Origin: Siphonodentalium dalli
Lineage: Eukaryota > Mollusca > Scaphopoda > Gadilida > Siphonodentaliidae
DNA length: 64,000 nt
Reading direction: 5' to 3'
Assembly: GCA_032622095.1 (NCBI GenBank)
Contig: CP136067.1
Coordinates: 52,677,899-52,741,898, forward strand
Shown here one piece after another: positions 12,817-64,000 of this stretch; within the stretch, counting starts at the first letter, position 1; each line of letters opens with the position of its first letter. Under the pieces are notes generated by a model. The model saw only the letters and a program-made list of their open reading frames with translations, did not search any database and was not told the origin of the DNA. The position numbers and the translations under genes were made by a program.

Positions 12817-13915
12817 GTGAGTAAAACATAGATTTACTTCTTGCTCGAACTTATTCAAATTGAACCTTAACCACCTGTCCGAGACAAAATGTTCAGCGGT
12901 TGGAAATTTCATGTAAGAATGACAAAACGGTTAGATTGGAAATGGGTAGAGATTACTCTGATATTTAAATTTTCCAACCATTGGGCAGGTTTAAATTGTA
13001 AAAAGGACAACTCAAACATGGGTCGCTAGTAGCAACCTGTGGTCGGCTGATTCGTGTGACGGCTAGACTTCCCCGTTTCGTAGAAATTGTTTCGATCATT
13101 CAGAGCTCATAACCAATCTTCAAACTTATAAAAAGCGTGATAACCCAAATGCATATAGTCGCTCCTCCCAATACCACGACCATAGGAATCAGAGAGCTAA
13201 ATGCGTATAGTCGCTGCTCCCAATATCATGGCCATAGGAATCAGGGAGCTAAATGTGTTCCAGAGTCTGGGAGCGAGTGCACCTTGGTAACTTAAGAATG
13301 GCCTTCACCTGATATATGTGATACATTTTAAAGGATAAACTCTTGTTTATTTGATTTGTACAATATATCTAAATAATTTTAACTGCTGAATGTGGGGGAA
13401 TTGATTTTTGTGAGTGGGAAATTTATCCAACAATAGCTGCTGTAGTTCTCGGATTTTCCAGGTAAACATTTTCTGCGGGATAGCACTGTCGCCTGCTTGG
13501 GGATTTATTTTAAAAAGTAAGCACACGATCTATGGTTTTTCTTGCATTTCCATGATCACCTGGTGTCAATCAAGCTGGGTAAACACCACCGGAGTAGCCC
13601 GCAGGCTGGAAGGAGCTCATGGTTGCTAGGAGACATGACGTCTACATAAATAATTTCATTAGTTTACAGTTCCTTATCGTATCCCCATGGCACGATTGTC
13701 ACACGAAACACCACGACATGAGTCAACAAGAAAACCATAGTCAGAAATGGTAACGCCCTCAAGATCATATTATTAGGCATATATAAAATAAAAAATATAT
13801 TGGTTTCATGAATTCACCACCTCAGAAGAATTCCGTTAAAGCAACTTATCCTTCAAATTATTGCAACTACGCTTTATCACTGAATGTTTCTCATTCACCA
13901 CACCACAGCACACCC

Positions 13916-13918
<3 letters not shown>

Positions 13919-13994
<76 letters not shown>

Positions 13995-14034
13995 CTCTCT
14001 CTTCTCTCTCTCTCCCTCCCCCTCTCTATATCTC
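13919..14034 (+). repeat. (TC)n microsatellite
   Basis: About 115 bp of nearly pure TC dinucleotides with a few CCC and TTCC interruptions, ending 100 bp before the 14.1 kb exon. Confidence 0.9.
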
Positions 14035-14135
14035 TCTATGCAAATATGTGGCTCACTTTGAAAATCTTTTCATTGATATCTTCAAAGTTTGAAATTACGA
14101 TCATTATATGAGGTTCTAATTCGTGTTTCTTTCAG

Positions 14136-14309
14136 CTAGAGAAATTAGCTGAGACAGAAAACCATAATCAGTTGTTACAGAAACGACATCGGGTGGCAGA
14201 TATATTGACACGATTACGGGGTCGTTTCTTATCGGGTATCCGTGGACACAGCGGCACGCCCATCATACAAACGCGTTTAACGCGTTATGATGTTCTACCG
14301 TCGTCACAG
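14136..14309 (+). CDS. Internal exon of an unrecognised coiled-coil-like gene
   Basis: A 174 bp exon (58 codons) with excellent borders: acceptor CGTGTTTCTTTCAG and donor CACAG|GTGAGT. Only phase 0 is open. It reads LEKLAETENHNQLLQKRHRV, then ADILTRLRGRFLSGIRGH, and ends VLPSSQ. The first 35 residues have the Leu spacing and Glu/Gln/Lys/Arg content of a coiled coil or amphipathic helix. A 27 bp phase-compatible microexon lies 1.3 kb upstream. Joined in phase 0 to the plus-strand exon at 18548 it would stop after one residue. The protein family is not recognised. Confidence 0.62.
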
Positions 14310-15264
14310 GTGAGTTCCCCCTACTATTTTTCCACCAAGCACAGCCATGCATGCCAAATTAACATCATTCTCAAATAGGCGCATTGCGAGCATTTCACTA
14401 TGGGGTACTCAAGTCACAAAGTGACTAAATACGGGTTGATCCAATTGAAACAAATCCACTGATCGAACTTTAAGAAGGACACATTTTCCTTATTCGATGT
14501 GATGCATACAAAAGTATACTCAAAAATTTCATTGATGAAATATACGGTGGCTGGTTTAGAACAAGGGGATTTTTTTTTATTTGGTGGTAAAGAAATAGCT
14601 AATTTGATACCACGAAATAACTATTTTATCCCCATTCAGTCAGATGCACTTCATATAACGGCTTGTATTATCTGGTATATAGGTTATATCGAGAAGAGTG
14701 AATGCAAAAATGATCATAAAATACATCTGTACAACAGCTAAATACATGAGAAGTAAATACTGTGTAGTTCCACTAGCTAGTAGTGAGGTTATAAAAAAAT
14801 TGCCTGCAATTAGCATGCAATCTGGGGTCAATGCTATGACGAGTTTTCTTTGTAAGAATCTACAAGTGTTTGTAAGATAACAATTTCTCATTCCGCTAAT
14901 ATACTTGGTACTGTGAACCTACAATTACAAACATAAATCAAAAATATTATGCGTTCTTTGTAACTACTAACATTTCCAAATCGTCAAGGAACGTGACTGT
15001 AGAAGGTCTGCGTGTGCATGGGGTCTCATCAACTTTCAGTTTTTCACACCGTTGTCACTATATGTTTAGATAGTAACATGGGGTAAAATATATACCTATA
15101 TTGACCGCCTTGGTGGAACAACGAGAACTATACTCCCGATGTGTCTTTTGAAAAGCAAGCAGGACTATTGACCGGGATAGCAAGCAGGACTATTAATAGA
15201 CCGGGTGTCCTAGATTCAGAAAACATCATCGATGGAATATGCTTTCGTTATTCCACCCAAGTCA
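14310..15264. other. Non-coding stretch after the coiled-coil exon
   Basis: Intron-like AT-rich DNA with no further exon that I can support. AGCAAGCAGGACTATT is repeated twice near 15160-15195. Confidence 0.45.
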
Positions 15265-16800
15265 GTAAAGATAGATAGATATAGATAGATATATATGTAT
15301 TGCAATACACCAATTTATGGCAGTTGCACAATTGAAAATAACGAACATATATATCATAAACAACATAATAACAAACATAATATGGTTAATTTCTAATATT
15401 GATAATGACACATTTGCAATTGTCAACTAATGAGCTGTTTCCTCCGAAGAATAACCGGATCATGTTGCACACATAAGCAATTATTTTCCCATGCTTGTTT
15501 TTCATGATATATAAAAATTTGTTCGCTTCGTTCATCTTGTAAACATTCGGTTCGTTTCTTTCAATCGTTTCGAACAAATTATGTCTGAGATCCTTATAGG
15601 CATCGCATTCCATGACAAAATGTATCTCCGTTTCAATTCTATTGTTTGCATACAGGGCATATTCGCTTTTCAAATCGTGTCTTAGGTTGTTTGTGTCTCC
15701 CTTTTTTTATTTCTAGTACATGATTACTCGCGCGAAGTCTAGTAAAATATGCTCGAGCTTCTTGTGATTTCGTACATATGAGATATGGTTCAAGGATATA
15801 TTCTTCCTTGCATAACCTGTAAGTGCGTAATTTGTTTTTTCCACTCAATTTATCGTCGTCGAATATATCATGTTTAAACTGCGAGATGTGATCTCGTTTT
15901 AACTTCACGACCAACTGCCTCACATTCGTTCCTGGAAAAGTATTATCATCGTTTAGTCTAACATCCCATTTGGATAGTTGCGTGGCCCAAGATGAAAGTT
16001 TACAAGTTATTGATTCTTCAAAAGACCCGGATAAAAAATTGTCACTATTTACTTTAGAAAGTTTACTCATATATTTGAATAATTGAAGTACAGCATCGTT
16101 AGCTAGAGGAAAACGACCTAGCTCCGCCCGCGATGCGTGATTAGATGATTTCCTGTTTAAGAATAAAATATTCTTACAAAACTTCAGATGCATTTGTTCA
16201 CACGCAATCGTATCTTTGAAAGGCAAATTAAGTTCCGGCGCCCATATTTCACAACCATATAATAAGATTGGTTTAATAAGCTTATCGAACAGTTTACACT
16301 TAGTCAGTGTGGGTAATTCAACTTGCGATTTGAGCAGGTTTGTTAAGAAAAACATAGCTTTAGATCCCCTTGCACTCAAGTTCTCCTGTGCCTTTTTCAT
16401 TTTCCCATTGTAAGTGAAAATCAGACTAAGGTATTTATACTCATCCACTACTTCCAGTTGTCTTCCTTTAAAATAGAATGATTGATCCTGTTTCGTTTTC
16501 CTTGACCGGAAAACCATACATTTTGTTTTCTCTGCATTTAAATGAAGATTATTGTCAGTTGCATATTGCTCCAATTGTTTGAAGCACGATTGTAGGCCCG
16601 ACGGTGACTGTAATAACATAACATAAGTCATCAGCAAAAAGGAGATGGTTGAGAACTCTGCCATTCACATATACTGGGTCAGAAGTTTGTCCGAAATTCT
16701 TCCTTATATCATCAATGGAAATCTTAAACAATATAGGGGATAAGTTAAGCATGGCTTACCCCTTTTGTCGACAACGTTGGGGGACCAACCCCTGAAGATG
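15265..16800 (-). pseudogene. LINE 3' half: reverse transcriptase remnant, frameshifted
   Basis: The minus strand shows an RT palm segment (LSPILFKISIDDI, then LNHLLFADDLCYVI), where F-A-D-D is the catalytic box. It then continues in another frame with NLHLNAEKTKCMVF, a region with KPILLYGCEIWAPE, and a C-terminal zinc-knuckle-like end (RICPVCK in one frame; IETEIHFVMECDAYKDLRH in the next). Frameshifts lie near 16600 and 15660. The 5' half is absent. A (TATC)n tract at about 15270-15297 lies where the 3' tail would be. This fits a 5'-truncated dead non-LTR retrotransposon. Confidence 0.8.
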
Positions 16801-18264
16801 TCTTAACTGAATAATAACTCGAGCTATAAAGCGATTGTAATACATTTAAAGTATGGCCACGGATACCGATACTTCTCATTTTATCATGTAAAGATGTGTT
16901 TTATTATATATGGCAGAATTCTGACCTCGCGCCAATCACGTGACGCCACAGGCGGGCAATAGTTCGGCGACCATATATAGACCGGGCGATACTACGCTCA
17001 TACAGGGCAATGGTCAAAATTAATATGTGACAAGTGATTGCAACTTCGTCCACCCAAGACTCTATATATGTGGACTTAATATGACCATACGCTATCGTAA
17101 TTAACGAACCACAGCTAAACACACGCATAAGCTAGGATATATATGTGTCTTTTAATCCTATAAAATAACTTCATAGATGCGTATTCCCATCTAATAAGAT
17201 TAACTTAAGCCTTATTTCGCGGTGCGATTATGAGATGCACAAGGGTTCATCGACAGAGTGGGTTCTATAGCAATTTCGTGTTTAAATTAGGTCAATCATA
17301 TCATACATCAAGGGATGTGAGAAATCAGAGATTCACAATGGAAACAGACAACGAGTTCACCGACTCAGATTTATAACCTAAATAAAAAACTTTTAAAAGC
17401 CATTCCTTTTGAACAAATTATTATAGAATGTAAACTACCAACATGAAACTTAAAGTATTCAAATGTCAAGACTGTTGGTTGTTGTCTAGAGTGGAGTATC
17501 TTACTGAAATTAACCATTATATTATTGACGCTGTGTGTGCAATCCGATTGAGATGTGTACTATACGAAGAAGCTTGTCGATTTCATCATGTTCATTTCTT
17601 TCATAAAACGTCTTCATGTCGATGTCAACGAAACTCTACGAGCAACGTCACCATGTAACTTTCACCCTCAACCGAATATGCGATAACCTGAATGTATCGT
17701 CTGCTTTGTTCATAAGTATGTGTTTCTTTTCGATTCATGAAAATAGAAGGATATCTGAGGATTATCATATTCACGTATGTACTATGTTATATTAGGATAA
17801 TTTAAACGCGATATAATAACGTTTGCTTGCATCACGAATTTCGATTTCGATTCCAGTATTGTCCCCAGCCCAGCCAGAGTGATTGAGATTTCCCCATTGC
17901 ACGCGACATGTATATTTTATTAGGCCACTCCATTGCAAATATTTGACAGTCCACAATATGTATAATTATGTTCTCAATAAAATGCAAACAGCGGCTACGA
18001 ATGAACTTCACTGTGCATAATTCCGATAGTAACTCCCTCATTTTGGAACGCCGGCCATTGAAAGACGCACACGTTTATTTCAGATTACGACATTAATGCA
18101 TTAAGCCCACCGTTCTACTGTGCGACAAAGGTGCTCGCAAAAATTCAAAACAGCAGTGTCGGATTAGATAATAATTGGTGACGTCATAAAATCAGATATA
18201 GTCTATATACGACCCACAGCGTCCGGCTTTGGTTCGTTATAAGCGAGATCACTGGGTCACTGCC
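16801..18264. other. Non-coding stretch
   Basis: No supported gene or repeat. Short open frames lack splice or domain support. Confidence 0.5.
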
Positions 18265-18474
18265 GTATTGGATGCATCCAGCTCCATTCCGTGGTTTCAG
18301 AGATTCATACAGCCCCGGCTGCGTGGTTTTAGTGCTACAGGTCAAAGTTATGGAGTAGCATTTCCATATATGGAAGTCATGAATAATTCATGACTTCCAT
18401 ATAAGGAATACTACTCCAGAAATTTGACCGGTAGCACTAAAACCACGGAATCTGGCCTGGTGGATCCAATATGA
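18265..18474. mobile_element. Foldback element
   Basis: The core (18322-18447) is an imperfect palindrome: CGTGGTTTTAGTGCTACAGG on the left is mirrored by GGTAGCACTAAAACCACG on the right, with TTCCATATA either side of the centre. Flanks TATTGGATGCATCC and GGATCCAATA extend it. A related left arm enters at 63.92 kb. Confidence 0.65.
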
Positions 18475-18547
18475 TAGCGAGTTAGTGACAAGGCGACACG
18501 TATATAATAATAGGAAATATTCGATATTTTTCTCCATCTATTTTCAG

Positions 18548-18648
18548 AGATGAACACATCAAGACGTCTACTTGGCAGTTTTCAACAGTCGACGAGTAGA
18601 TCCACGCAGCGTTACCTACCTTTGCTGATTTTATTATCCGTTTGTTGA
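18548..18648 (+). CDS. Possible terminal exon with hydrophobic C-terminus
   Basis: A very good acceptor (CTCCATCTATTTTCAG) precedes a frame that, in phase 1, reads MNTSRRLLGSFQQSTSR, then STQRYLPLLILLSVC and a stop at 18646-18648. A short hydrophobic end could be a tail anchor, but it is only about 11 residues long. In phase 0, the phase of the 174 bp exon at 14.1 kb, the exon reads one Arg and stops, which is also possible. Which gene it belongs to is unknown. Confidence 0.35.
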
Positions 18649-18670
18649 TCTATATATATCCAGATCCGAA

Positions 18671-18864
18671 CTATATCGTTGCTTTAGATCCCCGTGGACC
18701 TTGATCAAAGTTGACCCGTGGCTCTGTCAGACCTCCACTGGAACCCGGGGCTGACAAACTCAATGGCTCGAATTCACTAACTGTGTTTATATATAGTCCA
18801 TGTAGTTTATTCCTGGCGAGGCTCAACTCGAAGCTATCTGTTGTCGTCGACCGTGTTGACACCG
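18671..18864 (-). CDS. Possible terminal exon on the opposite strand
   Basis: After an AG preceded by a weak pyrimidine tract (ACTATACCGCAG), a phase 1 frame of 63 codons ends at TAG 18673-18671. It includes TDSFELSLARNKLHGLYIN and GSSGGLTEPRVNFDQGPRG. The composition looks coding-like but no family is recognised. Its stop lies 22 bp from the stop of the plus-strand candidate exon, so the two would be convergent. Confidence 0.28.
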
Positions 18865-20503
18865 CTGCGGTATAGTATTATCCAATTAGAGGGAATCGTT
18901 TTAATTATGAGCTGTATGTTCTTGAAAATATAGGGACGTGAAGGTATCCACCAGCCAATGATATCTTCAACACTCATTCCACATAAAGATTCAGTCTGAG
19001 TATCTTCCTCTATTTGCGGATTTTATCCGGTGAGTGTTCGCGATTTAGTCGTGAGGCAGTGTCGATTGGTACATGGCAAATGAGATAGCTTGGCTGGATA
19101 ATATTAATAATAGTGTGTGTGTCATAGAATGATGGACTAAGTTTTTCGGCACAGACGTTTCGTTACTTGTGTTTACGGTTCGGCACCTGGACGTTTCGGC
19201 ATCCGATTTTTCGGCACTTCGGACATTTTGGCACATGGCAATTTTTGGAACAACGAAGCTATATATCAGTGATGACTAGACATAATTTCTGTTTTCATTC
19301 TTTATTTCAATAATATGTGGTAAAACACGTAAAATGGTTTATAACACAAAACGCATGGAAAAACGACAACAAAGGCTGTGAATAGATAAATATCACGAGT
19401 CATACACGCTAAGATACGATCATCTGCGGTCCCGAAACAACCAATGGGTCGATACAACCAATGACCGAAAACCCAGGTGCCGAATCGTCCTGCACTCGTG
19501 TCGTAAACGCTATAGCGAAGATACCGTGTGCGTTCAATCGCTACCAAATAAACTATCCGGTTTATAAAATAAACCCAGTTGGTTAATTCGAGCCAATGTG
19601 TGTAATACTATTCTGCTTGCAAGCGATAGGTCAGGCCAACATGAGTTTGAGACATATCAATATTCATTTCGAACACAAAACAAGTCCACGAACATGTTTT
19701 CATGAAAAATGGGGAGTCATGAGTTCAACGCGCGAACATGACGTCACGGTTTGCCTGGTCTGTTCTGGGTTTGATCTCGGTGTTAGATCACATAGTGAGG
19801 ATCACGTGACTTTCGTTGTGCGATTTTAATCAACAACCAAGAACGAGGAACGAACACGCCCATTTGTATATTACATGCAAATAATCCGGATTTACACACT
19901 GGACAATTTAACGAAAATATTCTGAAGATCACATGGACTCCCATCGTGATTTCGTATTATGAACTTCATATCGATGATGCAAGACGAGGATCTGCTTCTT
20001 GGAGTTAAAAATCCACTTATAATTATCGATAACATTTTTGACATTTTTCCCTCTCACACAAAACTGATACACGAAAATATAGTACCAATATTTTATTGTC
20101 GACATGTTGTCAACGAAGACGAGATTCAAGACGTGAACAGCAGTCGTTATTTTGTTTATATTTACACACTAAGTGTTGTCATCACTAAATCCAGCATTCT
20201 GATTGGTCGGCGCCCACGTGGCTAGTTGCAGTTATTTCTCGGTGAATGCGTAACGCCTCATAACACCAAGCTAATAACACCATCGATACGTCATTAGGTT
20301 TGGAAAGACGAACGCGTAATGCTTTGGGCGCATTTTGACTCGCGCAGGATTGACTTAATACATCATCGGGTTTCAACATGAAGAGAAATTGTTCCTATTA
20401 ACTTTTGCCAAGGGTGCTATTGTGTATTTTGGGCTGATCTTGTCACGATACACTTTTCGATTTAAATATATTTACAAAAGCGGCTTTTTCGCTAAATGTA
20501 TAT
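18865..20503. other. Non-coding stretch
   Basis: A degenerate TTCGGCAC-type repeat occurs at 19145-19225. Several overlapping open frames of 60-90 codons on both strands (for example 19959-20225) have no splice or domain support. Confidence 0.4.
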
Positions 20504-20671
20504 AAATATAAGGATTAACTGTCATGTGGACTATTTTTATGGAGATGTAACGGTGAGGTAAGTGGACATAACTTGTATGTAAAACCCTTCGGGTTTTACA
20601 CAAGTTATGTCCACTTACCTCACCGTTACATCTCCATAAAAACAGTCCACGTGACAGTTAATCCTTATTTT
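20504..20671. mobile_element. Near-perfect 168 bp hairpin
   Basis: Two arms of about 80 bp are almost exact reverse complements around the centre ACCCTTCGGGTTT near 20588; both carry ATGGAGATGTAACGGTGAGG or its complement. A compact foldback/MITE. Confidence 0.75.
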
Positions 20672-21154
20672 ATGTACAACGCCATATCCTTGTAAGATAC
20701 GACAGGAAACACATTTATTGTCCAGCAATAACAAAATTCCTAACATGTAATTTACTAATAACAGAGCATGGTACTTCATTTCTGTGAGAAAAGTATTTTG
20801 TATTTTTGGAAGGCTTCGATGTCGGAAATTGAAAACAATTATTGGCGTTCTTAGTATTATGTTCGCCATGTCGTATGAGTATAGGAATAAGGACGTGTGT
20901 TGTGGTGATGACTCACTCCCTATTTAGTGGCGACCCACATTTAGAAACTTCGAGTATCTAAACCACGAACTTTGGAATTCTCAGACAGTGTACCAGATAT
21001 TTGTTGAAATAATTACTCATTTAATTAAAATTCTGCGAATGCAATTTCATAAAGGTGGAACTTTTGTTGGGAGTGCGGTCGAAAATTCTAATGTGGAAAG
21101 CCCTACCCAGATACCCTAGCTATTGATCCATTAGCAATGATTGTACAATATAGT
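20672..21154. other. Non-coding stretch
   Basis: Nothing supported. Confidence 0.5.
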
Positions 21155-21860
21155 CGAATAACCCACTGGGAAATTGTACGACCTATAGAATACTCTTTTA
21201 GATATGTTACGCACTAAACTACACGCAGGGACGTGGCGAGAGTGGGGTGTCTACCCGCAACTTTGGTCAAAATTTGTTATAGTTCGAAAATGCATACTTC
21301 ACACGATAACTGTTGGAAATTTTACACCACATGTAGGTTGAAATTGTTCTCAGTATATTTATTTTCCGACCAATAATTAGTGGGGAATTTATTATTTTTA
21401 GACCAACAGTAGCATTGTTCTATATATAGTCCAAATTGTGCTCAGAAAATGTTATCAGTTGGAAAGTTGAACGTTTCAACCCAAGAGAGGTCCAAATGGA
21501 TTTGGATTTAGATCTGTTTCAAGGGGGCGGTTAGAAAAGGCGGACACCCCCAACATGGACACTCAAGTCGAATAACCGAATGGGAAATTATACGACCTAT
21601 ATAATACTTTTGTAGATATGATACACACTAAACTAAACACAGGGACGTGGCGAGGGTGGGGTGTCCACCCGCAACTTTGGCCTCCTATATATAGTCCAAA
21701 GTTTGGTAATAAATTGTTATCAGTTGGAAAGTTGAAAGTTCCAACCCAAGGGAGGTCCAAATGGATTTGGATTTAAATCTGTTTCAAGGGGAGGGGCACT
21801 TAGAAATTTCAATGCGGACACCCCCAACAGAAACATGCTAGCCACGTCCCTGACAACGTG
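21155..21860 (+). repeat. Two direct copies of an unclassified repeat
   Basis: The segment from GTCGAATAACC through CAGGGACGTGGCGAG and GGTCCAAATGGATTTGGAT occurs at about 21152-21520 and again at 21567-21800. A further GCCACGTCCCTG lies at the end in inverted orientation. It lies just downstream of the protease gene's stop codon. Confidence 0.6.
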
Positions 21861-21998
21861 TATAATATACGACAGATCAGTGAGTGAGAATCTGGGTTTT
21901 ACTCAAACAATTTCACATGAACATGTTCAACATGTCTAGTGAATGTCTGTGATTGTTCGGCACAAACCGTTGATTTATGGAAAACATTTATATGCCCA

Positions 21999-62740
<40,742 letters not shown>

Positions 62741-63914
62741 ATGCACTGTATACTATTCGCTTGATTTGGCCTCTTGTATTCTCACAAGTTCTATAAACAT
62801 ACGTCGGTTGCCTACTGTGAGCTCTCTCATGTCGACCATCCGAAATGACTAGATTAGTATTCAAATATGTAGCATTTGACTTCGGCATTCAATTGGCTTC
62901 TGATTAAATTTTGGATTATTTGGTGTTGTTATGTTCAGGGGCGTAGCGGCAGTAAATAAGGGGTGTTGCTCACCTGTTCCAAACCAAAATCTCAATATAT
63001 GACTTTCCAAAGCGGTCAAATCGCTAGAAAGTACACACTCCTTGTCGTAATCACATTCGTGATCAAGAACAGTCGTATGTCACCGTGTAGATGTAAAAAC
63101 TACACACAGGTAGCCATCTACCTCGCTTAAAGGGACACAATGCCTTCGAAGTGAGTTGAATCGAAATAACATAGATTCTATAAAAGTGTGTAAAACAATT
63201 TATCATCAACAAGTACATTTAAAAATAGATCGAATTTGTTCTTATTTTCGTTATTAATAACTCTCCAACAAGATTTCACTTATCAAAACCGTTGCCATGT
63301 AGCATTACTGTTATAGTGGCATCACCGATCAAAGTCCAATGGGATAGCAAAGTTATCAATAATTGACTGTAAACATTGGAAAAGGTCAAAACATTGAAAA
63401 AAACTAGTTCGTTGAAAAATTAGCATTTCCATATATGGAGCTTTTGAATATTCATGATATTCATGAATTAAATATAAGTATTTTGTCAGTTACAATTCAT
63501 CCTGGCCGATATATACAAGTTTCAAATGAATATTGACAGGTCAGTTTCTCAGAATAATGCAGAATGAATTGTAAGCTACAAAAGTCTGAAATAAATAAAT
63601 GTGACATTTCTTCATATTACGTGTAGGTGCGGATCTGTATAGGATATTGAACTCTGCATGGAGCTTGATTCGTAATATGTTGAACACAAAGAGCGTTTGT
63701 ATCACTGAGGTACGAAAATGTAAACATTGAGGAAAATTAATAGTTTCTATGGGGACATTGACTACTGTGAACCATCGTCAATACCCTATAGGAATAGGTA
63801 GTCCATATATGCAGCATGGAAAATAACAAGGCATTTCTTCTCTGCGACTCGACTTCTGCCCAAGCTCTTTGCAGAGTTCAGTCCCCTGCTAGGCAGGACT
63901 TACCACCCCCAGGC
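62741..63914. other. Non-coding stretch at right end
   Basis: The 5' exons of the protease gene may lie here or beyond the window; none was recognised. 63425-63480 has inverted short phrases (ATTCATGATATTCATGAAT). Confidence 0.4.
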
Positions 63915-64000
63915 CTGGTTCCGTGGGTTTAGTGCCACAGGTCAAAGTTCTGGAGTGGTATTTCAATATATGGAAATCATGAATATTCAAAAGCTCCATA
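63915..64000. mobile_element. Left arm of a foldback element, cut by the window edge
   Basis: TTTAGTGCCACAGGTCAAAGTTCTGGAGT and the TATATGGAAATCATGAAT that follows match the left arm of the element at 18322-18385. Confidence 0.6.

Larger units (their letters stand above)
12218..14135. other. Non-coding with small repeats; upstream intron of the 14.1 kb exon
   Basis: At 12462-12600 lies the end of another element, marked by (TA)n, AAAGAGTAGGATATGTC and GTCTGTCC repeats; a related copy lies at 42.83-43.0 kb. At 13147-13254 a 52 bp unit beginning AAATGCATATAGTCGCT is repeated twice. The microexon candidate at 12790-12816 is listed separately. Confidence 0.45.

Noticed and set aside
13808-14111. 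Plus-strand frames of Ser-Leu repeats
   Set aside because: Translation of the (TC)n microsatellite.
19929-20225. Overlapping 66- and 88-codon frames on both strands
   Set aside because: No splice signals, no motif, composition as expected from AT-rich DNA.

Overview
The window looks like AT-rich animal DNA, most likely from a marine lophotrochozoan such as a mollusc (inference from gene style and repeat content; the species cannot be fixed). It shows short exons with GT-AG borders, introns of up to about 22 kb, tRNA-derived SINEs, decayed non-LTR retrotransposons, many foldback elements and long microsatellites. No operons, rRNA genes, functional tRNA genes or CRISPR arrays were seen. Most long open frames lie inside repeats and are not genes.

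The main gene is on the minus strand and runs from about 62.7 kb down to 22.0 kb. Short exons with matching splice phases build a secreted astacin (M12A) zinc metalloproteinase. It has an N-terminal catalytic fragment, a cysteine-bearing exon, the zinc-site exon with the Met-turn, the end of the catalytic domain, an EGF module, and a CUB module spread over three exons, followed by a basic C-terminal tail. The signal peptide and most of the propeptide were not located. Within its 22.7 kb EGF-to-CUB intron, on the same strand, lie two exons of a C-type-lectin-like domain (33.4-37.1 kb) and a cysteine-containing exon at 28.6 kb. These may be a nested gene and an optional exon, or alternative 3' ends of the protease gene.

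On the plus strand, a well-bordered 174 bp exon at 14.1 kb, with possible microexons upstream, encodes a helical coiled-coil-like segment of unknown function. Possible terminal exons lie at 0.13, 18.5 and 37.6 kb.

Repeats by region: foldbacks at 0.2-0.7 and 2.4-2.8 kb; a decayed non-LTR RT with an array of six covarying hairpins at 4.5-5.4 kb; a G/C-tract element at 6.2-7.5 kb; a SINE at 7.8-8.2 kb; a satellite at 9.4-10.2 kb; a 0.78 kb element at 11.4-12.2 kb whose relatives form five tandem units at 29.0-32.5 kb; a LINE 3' end at 15.3-16.8 kb; a 1,295 bp tandem duplication carrying a minisatellite at 23.4-26.0 kb; GATATC-rich arrays at 26.6-28.3 kb; opposed 16-17 bp minisatellites at 34.9-35.6 kb; an apparent non-autonomous DIRS/PAT-type element with split direct repeats at 38.0-42.6 kb; TTAA-flanked MITEs at 46.0-46.6 and 49.75-50.14 kb, the latter inserted in a SINE; and two palindromes whose arms are themselves palindromes (46.8-47.2 and 49.8-50.0 kb).

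All exon models were read by eye from splice signals, frame and domain motifs. None has been tested against transcripts or databases.
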